NCBI GenBank assembly: GCA_913009285.1
Contig: CAJVYE010000020.1
Span: forward strand, 1 to 10,386
DNA from: an uncultured Nitrospirota bacterium
Lineage (GTDB): Bacteria > Nitrospinota > Nitrospinia > SZUA-224
Direction: 5' to 3'
DNA length: 10,386 bases
Positions 1 to 7,105 of this stretch are shown here, piece after piece. The translations under genes and the position numbers were made by a program. Positions within the stretch are counted from its first letter, which is position 1; the number at the start of each line of letters is the position of its first letter. Below the pieces are notes generated by a model. That model searched no databases. It worked only from the letters and a program-made list of their open reading frames with translations, and was not told the origin of the DNA.

Positions 1-581
1 AGATTGCTGTATCTTCAAAAGAAAAGGATGTTGACCCGGTAGGTGCATGTGTTGGGATGAAGGGTGTGCGTGTTCAATCTATTGTTATGGAACTAAGGGG
101 GGAGAAGATTGATATTGTTGAGTGGTCAGAGGCTTCGAAGGTTTTTGTAACCAATGCCCTTAGTCCGGCAAAGATTTCTAAAATTAATCAAGATGATGAC
201 AAAAAGCATATGGAGATAATAGTGCCTGATGATCAACTTTCATTGGCAATAGGTAAAAAAGGACAAAATGTTCGTCTAGCAGCGAAATTGACCCACTGGA
301 AGATAGATATTAAGGGAGAAAGCGAGCTTAAGAAAGAACTTGAGGAGAAGGAACAGAAGAATAAAGAAAAAGAGGAAGAATTTTCAAAGGTATTAGCAGG
401 AATTCCTGGGATAGGTGTCCATATAGTTGATTTGCTTATAAAAAATAATTTTAAGAGCGTTAAAGATGTTATTGATGCCGGGATAGATGGTCTATGTGCG
501 ATTCCTGGCATTGCAAATAAAAAAGGAGAGAAGATAATTGATGCCTGTAAAGATTATATGGAAAGAGCAGGTAGTGCCTAA
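1..581 (+). CDS. nusA: Transcription termination/antitermination protein NusA, C-terminal part (5' end outside window)
   Basis: The reading frame is open from position 3 and ends at the TAA at 579-581, giving the last 192 residues. NusA binds RNA polymerase and nascent RNA in the cytoplasm and controls pausing, termination and antitermination. The fragment opens inside the first KH domain: DPVGACVG, then a GMKG loop and [17 protein letters not shown], which is highly characteristic of NusA. A second KH domain follows with the loop [11 protein letters not shown]. After a charged linker rich in Glu and Lys comes a helix-hairpin-helix segment with two IPGI turns (about the last 60 residues). The N-terminal RNA polymerase-binding and S1 domains lie upstream of the window. 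The ATG at 57 is internal, because the conserved KH1 sequence continues upstream of it. The stop overlaps the infB start by one base (TAATG), which implies translational coupling. The ylxR and ylxQ genes found here in Bacillus are absent. Confidence 0.96.
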   Translation, partial: IAVSSKEKDVDPVGACVGMKGVRVQSIVMELRGEKIDIVEWSEASKVFVTNALSPAKISKINQDDDKKHMEIIVPDDQLSLAIGKKGQNVRLAAKLTHWKIDIKGESELKKELEEKEQKNKEKEEEFSKVLAGIPGIGVHIVDLLIKNNFKSVKDVIDAGIDGLCAIPGIANKKGEKIIDACKDYMERAGSA

Positions 582-2605
582 TGAGTAATATAAGAATTCA
601 TAAACTTGCCAAAGAGTTAGGGATAGAAAGCAAGATTCTGGTTGATGAACTCAAAAAACAGGGTATTGATGTAAAGACACATATGAGTTCTATTGATGAG
701 GAGACAGCTGAACTTCTCAAGAATATCCTCTCTGAACAGGAGAGTAAAAAGGTTGCTAAAAAAGCAAGTAAAAAGGTAGGTAAAAAGCAGCCATCTGTTT
801 CAAAGAAAAAGACTGCGACTGAGGAAAAGACTGAGACTGTCTCAACAGAAGAGCCACCGAAAAGTAAGATCAGGTTAAGTGAAGCTATAACTGTAAAGGA
901 ATTAGCTGAAGCAATGGGTTGTGAGACAAATGAGGTAATAAAGAAGTTGATGGAGATGGGGACCATGTCAACAATAAATCAGATTGTTGACATGGATGCC
1001 GCAACGGTTATAGCTAAGAAATTTGGCTTTGAGGCAGAGGTAGTTTCAATAAAAGATGAGATTATTACAGAGGAGGAGGAGGACTCTGCTGAGGCTGTTT
1101 TACGTCCACCTATTGTAACTATAATGGGACATGTGAACCACGGAAAAACATCACTTCTAGATGCAATACGAGAGTCTAATGTAATGGATACAGAGGCTGG
1201 AGGAATTACCCAGCATATCGGCGCATATGAGGTGGAAGCAAAAAAGGGAAAAATCGTATTCTTAGATACCCCTGGACATGAGGCCTTTACTGCCATGAGG
1301 GCAAGGGGTGCTCAGATCACAGATATTGTTGTCTTAGTTGTTGCTGCTGACGACGGTATTATGCCTCAAACTGTAGAGGCAATAAACCATGCAGCGGCAG
1401 CCCAGGTTCCAATCATAGTGGCTATAAACAAGATAGATAAGCCGAATGCTAATCCTGAAAAGGTCAAACAAACTCTGACAGAATACAACCTTGTTCCTGA
1501 GGAGTGGGGTGGCACTGTAATATTTGTAGAGGTCTCTGCTAAAAAGAGGACAGGATTGGAGAATTTGATGGAGATGATTCTTCTCCAAGCTGAGATAATG
1601 GAAATAAAGGCAAATCCGAATATTCCTGCGAAAGGTACTGTTATTGAGGCAAAACTCGATAGAGGGAGAGGGTCGGTAGCAACTGTTCTTGTTCAGAGGG
1701 GAACACTTACAGTTGGTGATTCCTTTGTTGCAGGACTACATCATGGGAAGATCAGAGCCTTGATAAATGATAAAGGGAAAAAGATAGAGAAGGCAGGACC
1801 ATCTACACCAGTAGAGGTTCTAGGTTTGTCTGGCGTTCCTCAGGCAGGAGATTCCTTTGTTGTAGTAAAAGATGACAGGAAGGCAAGACAGATTGGTGAT
1901 ATAAGGCTTCAGAGGCAGAGAGAGGAATTCCTCTCAGGAACAAGCCGTGTAACATTGGAAGACCTTCATCAAAAAATACAAGAAGGAGAGATAAAGGAAC
2001 TTAAGATAGTAATAAAGGGGGATGTCCAGGGATCTGTCCAGGCACTCTGTGAATCGTTAGATAAGCTAAGTACTTCTGAGGTTGCTTTAAAGGTGATTCA
2101 TGGGGGGGTAGGAGGAATAACTGAGATAGATATTTTATTGGCATCAGCATCTAATGCAGTTGTGATTGGTTTCAATGTTAGACCAACAGAGAAGGCATCA
2201 GTATTTGCAAAAAATGAAAAGATAGAGATGAAGCTCTATACGGTTATTTATGATGTGATTTCTGACATAAAGGCTGCTATGGAAGGATTATTAGAACCAA
2301 CATTTGTCGAAAAGGTAGTGGGAAGGGCAGAGGTAAGAGAGGTAATAACCATTTCAAAGGTGGGACCTGTCGCGGGCTGTTATGTAACGGATGGAGTTAT
2401 TATGCGGAACTCTGAGGCGAGACTTATCAGAGATAGTACGGTTGTTCATCAGGGGAAAATAATATCTTTAAGACGTTTTAAAGAGGATGTGAAAGAGGTT
2501 GCGACTGGTTTTGAGTGCGGGATAAGGATAGAAAAATTCATAGATATTAAGCGAGGAGATATAATAGAACCCTTTATATACGAAGAGATAACAAGAAAGT
2601 TGTAA
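581..2605 (+). CDS. infB: Translation initiation factor IF-2
   Basis: IF-2 is the GTPase that places fMet-tRNA on the 30S subunit and promotes 50S joining. At 674 residues it is a short form. Two IF2_N-type helical domains are visible (about residues 3-50, [12 protein letters not shown]; and about 100-155, [10 protein letters not shown]), separated by a Lys-rich linker. The GTPase domain follows: G1 GHVNHGKT (183-190), G2 [11 protein letters not shown]3 DTPGH (229-233), G4 NKID (283-286) and G5 SAK (319-321). Domain II, domain III ([10 protein letters not shown]) and the C-terminal fMet-tRNA-binding region complete the protein. Oddity: G1 has Asn186 where IF-2 proteins normally have Asp (GHVDHGKT); the codon is AAC, one transition away from GAC. 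The start is the ATG of TAATG, overlapping the nusA stop; the upstream Shine-Dalgarno is weak (AGCAGG). Identity is certain; the effect of Asn186 is unknown. Confidence 0.98.
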   Translation: MSNIRIHKLAKELGIESKILVDELKKQGIDVKTHMSSIDEETAELLKNILSEQESKKVAKKASKKVGKKQPSVSKKKTATEEKTETVSTEEPPKSKIRLSEAITVKELAEAMGCETNEVIKKLMEMGTMSTINQIVDMDAATVIAKKFGFEAEVVSIKDEIITEEEEDSAEAVLRPPIVTIMGHVNHGKTSLLDAIRESNVMDTEAGGITQHIGAYEVEAKKGKIVFLDTPGHEAFTAMRARGAQITDIVVLVVAADDGIMPQTVEAINHAAAAQVPIIVAINKIDKPNANPEKVKQTLTEYNLVPEEWGGTVIFVEVSAKKRTGLENLMEMILLQAEIMEIKANPNIPAKGTVIEAKLDRGRGSVATVLVQRGTLTVGDSFVAGLHHGKIRALINDKGKKIEKAGPSTPVEVLGLSGVPQAGDSFVVVKDDRKARQIGDIRLQRQREEFLSGTSRVTLEDLHQKIQEGEIKELKIVIKGDVQGSVQALCESLDKLSTSEVALKVIHGGVGGITEIDILLASASNAVVIGFNVRPTEKASVFAKNEKIEMKLYTVIYDVISDIKAAMEGLLEPTFVEKVVGRAEVREVITISKVGPVAGCYVTDGVIMRNSEARLIRDSTVVHQGKIISLRRFKEDVKEVATGFECGIRIEKFIDIKRGDIIEPFIYEEITRKL

Positions 2606-2633
2606 AATTAGTTTTTAGTCGTTAGTATTTAGG

Positions 2634-2662
2634 TGTTATATGGAGTAAAAATCCAAATAATA
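2634..2662 (+). other. Weak AT-rich hairpin in the infB-ylxP gap
   Basis: In the 95-base gap after infB, 2634-2644 can pair with 2652-2662 around a 7-base loop. There is one A-A mismatch, one G-U pair and only two G-C pairs. A T-run follows at 2666-2670. The gap also holds TAGTC/TTAGT-type near-repeats (2614-2632) that partly complement 2673-2682. This may be a very weak attenuator or chance pairing in AT-rich DNA; it is too weak to call a terminator. Confidence 0.18.
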
Positions 2663-2700
2663 ATATTTTTAAGACTAAATACAATTCTCTATTTAAAAAG

Positions 2701-2982
2701 ATGAGTGTTGGTGTGTGTGTTATTGAACTACATCTCCATGGGAACAATTCTCTCAAAGGTAAACGGCAGATATTAAGGTCTATCAAGGATAGGATAAGAA
2801 ATAAATTTAATGCATCTGTAGCAGAAATAGATGCTCATGACAAGTTACAAAGTATAGGGCTGGGAGTGGCTGTTATAAGTAATGATAGAAAATATACAAA
2901 TGAAATTTTGAATAAGATAGTAGATTTTATAGATAGTATGAATGTTGTTGAAATAGTAGATTATAGCATAGAGATATTTTAA
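2701..2982 (+). CDS. ylxP: YlxP family protein (DUF503)
   Basis: This 93-residue protein belongs to the DUF503/YlxP family, small proteins encoded next to infB and rbfA in many bacteria. A role in ribosome biogenesis is inferred from that neighbourhood; no enzymatic activity is established that I know of. Visible family hallmarks are an N-terminal strand (VGVCVIELHLHG), then NSLKGKRQILRSIKDRIRNKF, the core NASVAEIDAHDK, GLGVAVIS and a C-terminal VVEIVDYSIEIF. The length is normal for the family and the start matches the usual family N-terminus (M-x-VGV). Only AAAAAG stands directly before the ATG, so there is no clear Shine-Dalgarno. It is followed 21 bp later by rbfA, so the two are very likely co-transcribed. 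Confidence 0.9.
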   Translation: MSVGVCVIELHLHGNNSLKGKRQILRSIKDRIRNKFNASVAEIDAHDKLQSIGLGVAVISNDRKYTNEILNKIVDFIDSMNVVEIVDYSIEIF

Positions 2983-3003
2983 TTTATTTTCGATTTTTGT
3001 AAG

Positions 3004-3357
3004 ATGGGGTTTAAGAGATCTAAGAGGGTAGGGGGGATGTTATTGCAAGAGATATCCCAGATCCTCCTGAGGGATATAAAGGATCCACGTATTGGTTTTG
3101 CAACATTAACAGGGATTGAGGTTACTAATGACTTGAAATATGCCAAGGTATTTGTAAGTATATTAGGAGATGAGGATGAAAAAAAGAATACCCTAATAGG
3201 ATTACAAAATGCATCAGGGTATATAAGGAAAGAAATAGGAAGCAGAATAAGATTACGATCTATACCTGAATTAGTCTTCAAGATTGATAGTTCGCTTGAG
3301 CATGGGGCTAATATTAATAAAATTTTGGAAGATTTGAATAGAAAAGAATCAGCATAA
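3004..3357 (+). CDS. rbfA: 30S ribosome-binding factor RbfA
   Basis: RbfA is a single KH-fold protein that binds immature 30S subunits and helps 16S rRNA 5'-end maturation. The 117 residues show the family pattern throughout: RSKRVGGMLLQEISQILLRD near the N-terminus, then IKDPRIGFATLTGIEVTNDLKYAKVFVS. The AxG helix-kink-helix (Ala70-Ser71-Gly72 in LQNASGYIRKEIG) replaces the GxxG of ordinary KH domains, and RIRLRSIPELVFKIDSSLEHGANI closes the fold. A short Lys/Arg tail ends the protein. The start at 3004 keeps the conserved RSxRV segment but has little Shine-Dalgarno (GTAAG directly in front). A second in-frame ATG at 3037 has AGGGGGG directly before it but would delete that segment. It lies 21 bp after ylxP and 55 bp before truB. 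Confidence 0.96.
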   Translation: MGFKRSKRVGGMLLQEISQILLRDIKDPRIGFATLTGIEVTNDLKYAKVFVSILGDEDEKKNTLIGLQNASGYIRKEIGSRIRLRSIPELVFKIDSSLEHGANINKILEDLNRKESA

Positions 3358-3382
3358 TCCGAATAGATATAGATTTCAATTT

Positions 3383-3406
3383 AGTTATAAGTCAGGAGTT
3401 ATAAGT
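3383..3406 (+). repeat. 10-bp direct repeat (AGTTATAAGT, period 14) in the truB leader
   Basis: AGTTATAAGT occurs at 3383-3392 and again at 3397-3406, separated by CAGG. The junction creates AGGAG at 3394-3398, the only Shine-Dalgarno-like sequence before truB, 14 bases from its ATG. That spacing is long, so its use is uncertain. Confidence 0.6.
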
Positions 3407-3412
3407 TAATTT

Positions 3413-4360
3413 ATGGATGGAATTGTTAATATAAATAAACCAGCAGGAATAACCTCCTTTGGTACGGTATCCCGTGTTAAACATATATTAGGGGTAAAGA
3501 AGGCGGGTCATACTGGAACCCTCGATCCAGAGGCTAGAGGGGTACTCCCTATATGTATAGGAAAGGCTACAAAGATAGCGCAATTTCTTATGATTTCCTC
3601 AAAGGTGTATATTGCCAAAATGAAATTGGGGATAAGAACCGATACACAGGATTCTTCGGGAAAGGTTATTAAGCAACGAAGAATATATAATGTGGATGAA
3701 CATAAGATAAGTAAGATCTTTTCGAAATATATTGGCGAAATAGAACAGATCCCTCCCATGTATTCTGCCATGAAATTTCAGGGACAGAGATTGTACACAC
3801 TGGCTCGTAAGGGTATATCTGTAGAACGCAAACCCAAAAAGGTAATAATAAATTTTATAAGATTAATCGATATTAAAGATGATCTCGTCACCTTTGAGGT
3901 CAAGACCTCTCCAGGTACATATATACGTACACTGTGTGATAGCATAGGGGAGGAATTAGGTTGTGGTGCACATATGCTTGAACTTAATAGAATTAGGGTA
4001 GGGCTATTTAAAATAGAGTATTCTGTATCTTTAGAAGAACTGAGCCTGATAAGAGAAGAGGGAAGGGTACATGATATCTTGTACTCTATGGATAAGGCGT
4101 TATCTTTTTTACCGAGGATCAGGGTGAGGGAAGGGATAAAAGAGAAGATCTCAATGGGAGTATCTGTTACAAAGAGTGGTGTAGAGAATATCCCCAAAGA
4201 TTTTTTGTCAGGGACAAGTTTTCGTGTTCATGATCCACTTAATCAGTTATTAGCCATAGCAGAGGCTACTGTTGACTGGAAGGGTATCAATAGCTTAAAT
4301 CAAGAGGATATAGCTTTTCGTCTAAAAAGGGTGTTGGCAGATAGGGAATGTTTTGCCTAA
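3413..4360 (+). CDS. truB: tRNA pseudouridine(55) synthase TruB
   Basis: TruB isomerises U55 in the T-loop of tRNAs to pseudouridine. At 315 residues it matches the usual family length. The N-terminus DGIVNINKPAGITSF is the standard TruB opening. The catalytic Asp38 sits in AGHTGTLDPEARGVLP; GTLDP is the family signature, although EAR replaces the more common LAT or MAT. IPPMYSAMKFQGQRLYTLARKG contains the substrate-contacting Tyr and Lys segment, and SPGTYIRTLCDSIGEELG is the second conserved block. Residues from about 240 to the end form a PUA-like C-terminal domain. The start is the first ATG and gives the canonical N-terminus. In Bacillus ribF follows; here the next gene is rpsO. Confidence 0.97.
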   Translation: MDGIVNINKPAGITSFGTVSRVKHILGVKKAGHTGTLDPEARGVLPICIGKATKIAQFLMISSKVYIAKMKLGIRTDTQDSSGKVIKQRRIYNVDEHKISKIFSKYIGEIEQIPPMYSAMKFQGQRLYTLARKGISVERKPKKVIINFIRLIDIKDDLVTFEVKTSPGTYIRTLCDSIGEELGCGAHMLELNRIRVGLFKIEYSVSLEELSLIREEGRVHDILYSMDKALSFLPRIRVREGIKEKISMGVSVTKSGVENIPKDFLSGTSFRVHDPLNQLLAIAEATVDWKGINSLNQEDIAFRLKRVLADRECFA

Positions 4361-4386
4361 AAAGGTGGATGAAAATCAGGATTTTC

Positions 4387-4456
4387 AGGTGTAATGTGAA
4401 GGGTGAAAGGAAAAAGAATAGAAATAAAAAATCTTACACCTTAGACCTTTCACCTT
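4387..4456 (+). promoter_or_regulatory. Interleaved complementary segments (possible pseudoknot) in the rpsO leader
   Basis: Two complementary pairs interleave in the 154-base truB-rpsO gap. AGGTGTAA (4387-4394) complements TTACACCT (4434-4441). AGGGTGAAAGG (4400-4410) complements CCTTTCACCTT (4446-4456) with one G-U pair. Because the arms alternate, both stems together would form an H-type pseudoknot; otherwise they are alternatives. In E. coli S15 represses its own mRNA through a pseudoknot, but that one overlaps the start codon, whereas this one ends 58 bases before the ATG. The segments also look like degenerate copies of one GGTGAAAGG unit, so a dispersed repeat is an equally good explanation. 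Confidence 0.35.
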
Positions 4457-4514
4457 GTGATGAACAGATAGATTGTGGGAAGTTATTCCCGAGTTAAAGA
4501 GGGAGATGTTATTT

Positions 4515-4784
4515 ATGACATTAGTAAAGGAAAAAAAGGAATCGATTATAAATGAATTCAGATTGCATGAAAAGGATACAGGCTCCACAGAGATCCAGAT
4601 AGCTATTCTCAGTGAGAGGATAACTTATCTAACAGAGCACTTTAAACAGCATAAAAAGGATCATCACTCTAGAAGGGGACTGCTAAGACTTGTTGGGCAG
4701 AGAAGAAGACTGTTAGACTATTTGAAGAAAAACGATATGGACAAGTATAAAAAGATTATAGATAGATTGGGGATCAGAAGATAA
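4515..4784 (+). CDS. rpsO: 30S ribosomal protein S15
   Basis: S15 is a primary 16S rRNA-binding protein of the 30S platform that nucleates assembly of the central domain. The 89 residues are the exact family length. Hallmarks are [69 protein letters not shown] and a C-terminus ending in LGIRR. The conserved DTGS and HHSRRGL blocks, which contact 16S rRNA, are intact. The start chosen is ATG 4515, with GGAG at 4502-4505 nine bases upstream. The in-frame ATG at 4506 and TTG at 4473 would add non-family residues and are less likely. A 159-base leader with a long stem separates it from pnp, the same rpsO-pnp pairing seen in E. coli and Bacillus. Confidence 0.97.
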   Translation: MTLVKEKKESIINEFRLHEKDTGSTEIQIAILSERITYLTEHFKQHKKDHHSRRGLLRLVGQRRRLLDYLKKNDMDKYKKIIDRLGIRR

Positions 4785-4796
4785 TTTTTTTAAAGG

Positions 4797-4889
4797 CTCA
4801 TAGATTTACACAGATGAATACAGATAGAGGAATAAAAAGTCAAGAATTAAATGACAAAATATCTGTGTTAATCTGTGTTAATCTGTGAG
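4797..4889 (+). promoter_or_regulatory. Long imperfect stem-loop in the rpsO-pnp gap
   Basis: Positions 4797-4826 pair with 4860-4889 over 30 positions. Twenty-eight are paired (two of them G-U), with mismatches at 4807/4879 (T-T) and 4816/4870 (G-A), around a 33-base loop. In E. coli, RNase III cuts a stem-loop at this place in the rpsO-pnp message and PNPase then lowers its own expression. The position and length here would allow the same logic, but that is inference. The arms are made of a CACAGAT/ATCTGTG unit, so this may instead be a copy of a dispersed intergenic repeat. It ends 54 bases before the pnp start. Confidence 0.6.
4861..4888 (+). repeat. Tandem 10-bp repeat (ATCTGTGTTA), nearly three copies
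   Basis: ATCTGTGTTA is exact at 4861-4870 and 4871-4880; a third copy at 4881-4888 keeps ATCTGTG and then diverges. It forms the right arm of the stem-loop before pnp. The left arm (from about 4804) holds the complement in a more degenerate form. Confidence 0.85.
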
Positions 4890-4943
4890 AAAAAAAATAT
4901 CTTTCTGTTGTGCAAACAAAGGTAGAAATGGGAGGTTTATTTA

Positions 4944-7091
4944 ATGTTAAAAAAGGAAGAAATTGAGATCAGGGGTGGAAAGATATTATCAATAGAGACA
5001 GGAGAGATAGCCAGACAAGCTAACGGCGCTGTTGTTGTAAGATATGGAGATACCGTGGTACTGGCAACAGCGGTAACTGAAGATAGAGAGAATCCGGACC
5101 GCAGTTTTTTCCCCCTTTCAGTTGATTATAGAGAAAAGACATATGCTGCTGGCAAAATCCCGGGTGGATTTTTTAAACGAGAGGGAAGACCTTCTGAAAA
5201 AGAGATTCTTACTTCGAGATTGATTGATAGACCAATCCGGCCCTTATTTCCTGCGGGATTTGCAAAGGAGACACAGATAATATGTATGACCCTTTCTGTT
5301 GATCAAGAATATGACCCTGATGTCTTAGCAATTATAGGATCCTCAGCCGCATTAACTATCTCAAATATACCATTCCTGGGGCCTATTGGGGCCGTAAGGG
5401 TAGGAAGGATAAATGGAGAATTTTTAGTTAATCCATCTTATAAAGATTTAGAAGATAGTGATCTTAATATAGTCATAGCAGGAACAGAACGGTCTGTAGT
5501 GATGGTAGAAGGGGGTGCAAAAGAGCTCCCTGAAGGTATTCTTGTTGAAGCAATGATGTACGGTCATGAAAATATCAAGAAGATTATTGAATTGCAGACC
5601 GGGCTTAAGGGATCAATAGGAAAAGAAAAGATAACGGTGGAGAAGCCTTCCATTGATAATGAAATTCGGAATAGAGTACGTGAAACGGTTACCGGGGGTA
5701 TTGAGAAAGCGGTAGTCATTCCGGACAAACTCGAAAGAAAAGTAGCCATGGAGAGGATTCTGAATGACTTCTTAGAACAGTTGACAGAAGAAGAGAGAGA
5801 TAAGAAGATCACAGAGGTAAATGAGGCTGTTGAGGAGATAGAGAGGGAGATAGTAAGGAATCTGATCATTCAAAAGGAGATGCGAACAGATGGAAGGAAA
5901 TTAAGAGATATAAGACCTATATCATGCAATGTGGGTGTACTTCCCAGGACTCATGGCTCGGCATTATTTACACGAGGCGAGACACAGGCACTAGTCGTTT
6001 CTACACTGGGGACATCTGTAGATGAACAGATAATAGAAAACTTAGAAGGAAAGTCAAGGAAATCCTTTATGCTGCATTATAATTTTCTACCATTTTGTGT
6101 AGGAGAAGCCAAGTTTTTACGAGGTCCGGGACGTCGTGAAATTGGCCATGGAGTTTTAGCAATGCGAGCCGTCCTTCCTATCCTCCCCTCAAGTGAAGAA
6201 TTTCCCTATACCATAAGAATCGTATCAGACATCCTGGAGTCAAATGGTTCTTCTTCTATGGCCACGGTATGTGGTGCCTCACTTTCTCTAATGGATGCAG
6301 GGATACCTATCAAGGCACCAGTTGCTGGAATCGCAATGGGACTTATAAAAGAAGATGAAAAGGTATGCATATTATCGGATATACTTGGTCTTGAAGATCA
6401 TCTGGGTGATATGGACTTTAAGGTGGCAGGAACTACTACAGGTATTACTGCATTTCAAATGGATATCAAGATAGACGGTGTTACAAGGGAGATACTTGAG
6501 AAGGCATTAGAACAGGCCCGGGAGGGGAGATTATATATACTTGAAAAGATGAATAGTAATATATCCAAATCTCGACCAGAATTGTCAGAACATGCCCCAA
6601 GGATTAAAACAATAAAAATAAATAGTGATAGGGTGAGGGACGTAATAGGACCAGGTGGTAAGATTATAAGGAGTATTATAGAGGAGACAGGAGCCATTAT
6701 AGATATCGAAGATGACGGAACTATCCCGATAGCATCTACGAATGAGGAGTCTGCAAAAAAGGCTATAGATATCATAAAGGATTTGACCCAGGAGGCCGAG
6801 GTTGGGAAAATATATATGGGAAAAGTTAAGAAAATTATGGACTTCGGAGCCTTTGTAGAGATATTTCCAGGCACTGATGGGCTTGTACATATATCACAGA
6901 TATCCAATCGGCGTGTCAATAAAGTATCTGATGAACTCAGAGAAGGAGATGAGATTATGGTCAAGGTTCTTGAGGTTGATAGAGCTGGGAAGATCAGATT
7001 GAGTCATAAAGAAGCAAAAAACGAGAGGAATAGTGATACTGACAGAAGGGAATATGAGGAGGAGGAGGAAGATCAGAATAGTGACATCTAG
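4944..7091 (+). CDS. pnp: Polyribonucleotide nucleotidyltransferase (PNPase)
   Basis: PNPase degrades RNA 3' to 5' by phosphorolysis, releasing nucleoside diphosphates; it works in the cytoplasm as a trimer, often in the degradosome. The 715 residues are full length. Domain order: first RNase PH-like domain (about 10-230, with SRLIDRPIRPLFP), helical linker, second RNase PH-like domain from Asp316 with phosphate-site Arg397-Arg398 in GPGRREIGHG, and catalytic Asp485 and Asp491 in EDHLGDMDFK. A KH domain (GPGG loop 569-572) and an S1 domain (about 620-690) follow, then an acidic tail of consecutive Glu. The segment before the RRE motif reads NFLPFCVGEAKFLRG, with Leu where a second Pro is usual. 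The ATG has GGGAGG at 4930-4935, eight bases upstream. Its 3' end overlaps the next gene. Confidence 0.98.
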   Translation: MLKKEEIEIRGGKILSIETGEIARQANGAVVVRYGDTVVLATAVTEDRENPDRSFFPLSVDYREKTYAAGKIPGGFFKREGRPSEKEILTSRLIDRPIRPLFPAGFAKETQIICMTLSVDQEYDPDVLAIIGSSAALTISNIPFLGPIGAVRVGRINGEFLVNPSYKDLEDSDLNIVIAGTERSVVMVEGGAKELPEGILVEAMMYGHENIKKIIELQTGLKGSIGKEKITVEKPSIDNEIRNRVRETVTGGIEKAVVIPDKLERKVAMERILNDFLEQLTEEERDKKITEVNEAVEEIEREIVRNLIIQKEMRTDGRKLRDIRPISCNVGVLPRTHGSALFTRGETQALVVSTLGTSVDEQIIENLEGKSRKSFMLHYNFLPFCVGEAKFLRGPGRREIGHGVLAMRAVLPILPSSEEFPYTIRIVSDILESNGSSSMATVCGASLSLMDAGIPIKAPVAGIAMGLIKEDEKVCILSDILGLEDHLGDMDFKVAGTTTGITAFQMDIKIDGVTREILEKALEQAREGRLYILEKMNSNISKSRPELSEHAPRIKTIKINSDRVRDVIGPGGKIIRSIIEETGAIIDIEDDGTIPIASTNEESAKKAIDIIKDLTQEAEVGKIYMGKVKKIMDFGAFVEIFPGTDGLVHISQISNRRVNKVSDELREGDEIMVKVLEVDRAGKIRLSHKEAKNERNSDTDRREYEEEEEDQNSDI
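7057..7068 (+). promoter_or_regulatory. Shine-Dalgarno run for the M16 gene, inside the pnp coding end
   Basis: AGGAGGAGGAGG at 7057-7068 encodes part of the Glu-rich tail of PNPase and also gives the only strong ribosome-binding signal for the next gene. From its last base to the GTG at 7081 there are 12 bases; to the GTG at 7096 there are 27. This favours 7081 as the start. Confidence 0.6.
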
Positions 7092-7105
7092 AATAGTGAC
7101 ATCTA
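7076..7105 (+). repeat. Exact 15-bp tandem duplication across the pnp stop / M16 start
   Basis: GAATAGTGACATCTA occurs at 7076-7090 and again at 7091-7105 without a gap, and the next base (G) continues the match. The unit carries the last codons and stop of pnp (TAG 7089-7091; a second in-frame TAG at 7104-7106) and a GTG usable as a start of the peptidase gene (7081 and 7096). Being 15 bp long, it keeps the peptidase frame. Confidence 0.95.

Noticed and set aside
233..966. Open frames on the - strand opposite nusA and infB
   Set aside because: They lie inside well-identified genes, have low-complexity Ser/Phe/Leu-rich translations typical of antisense frames, and show no family resemblance.
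3037..3039. Internal ATG in rbfA preceded by AGGGGGG
   Set aside because: It would remove the conserved RSxRV segment of the first helix; the G-run is explained by Gly codons.
4370..4387. Small hairpin TGAAAAT-CAGG-ATTTTCA after truB
   Set aside because: It has a seven-base stem with a single G-C pair and no T-run; too weak to be a terminator.
4473..4514. Upstream TTG or ATG starts for rpsO
   Set aside because: They add residues absent from the S15 family; ATG 4515 gives the exact family length with a well-placed GGAG.
4809..4888. ATCTGTG repeats as a CRISPR remnant
   Set aside because: The units are 10 bp in direct contact, with no spacers and no cas genes; a tandem/inverted intergenic repeat explains them.
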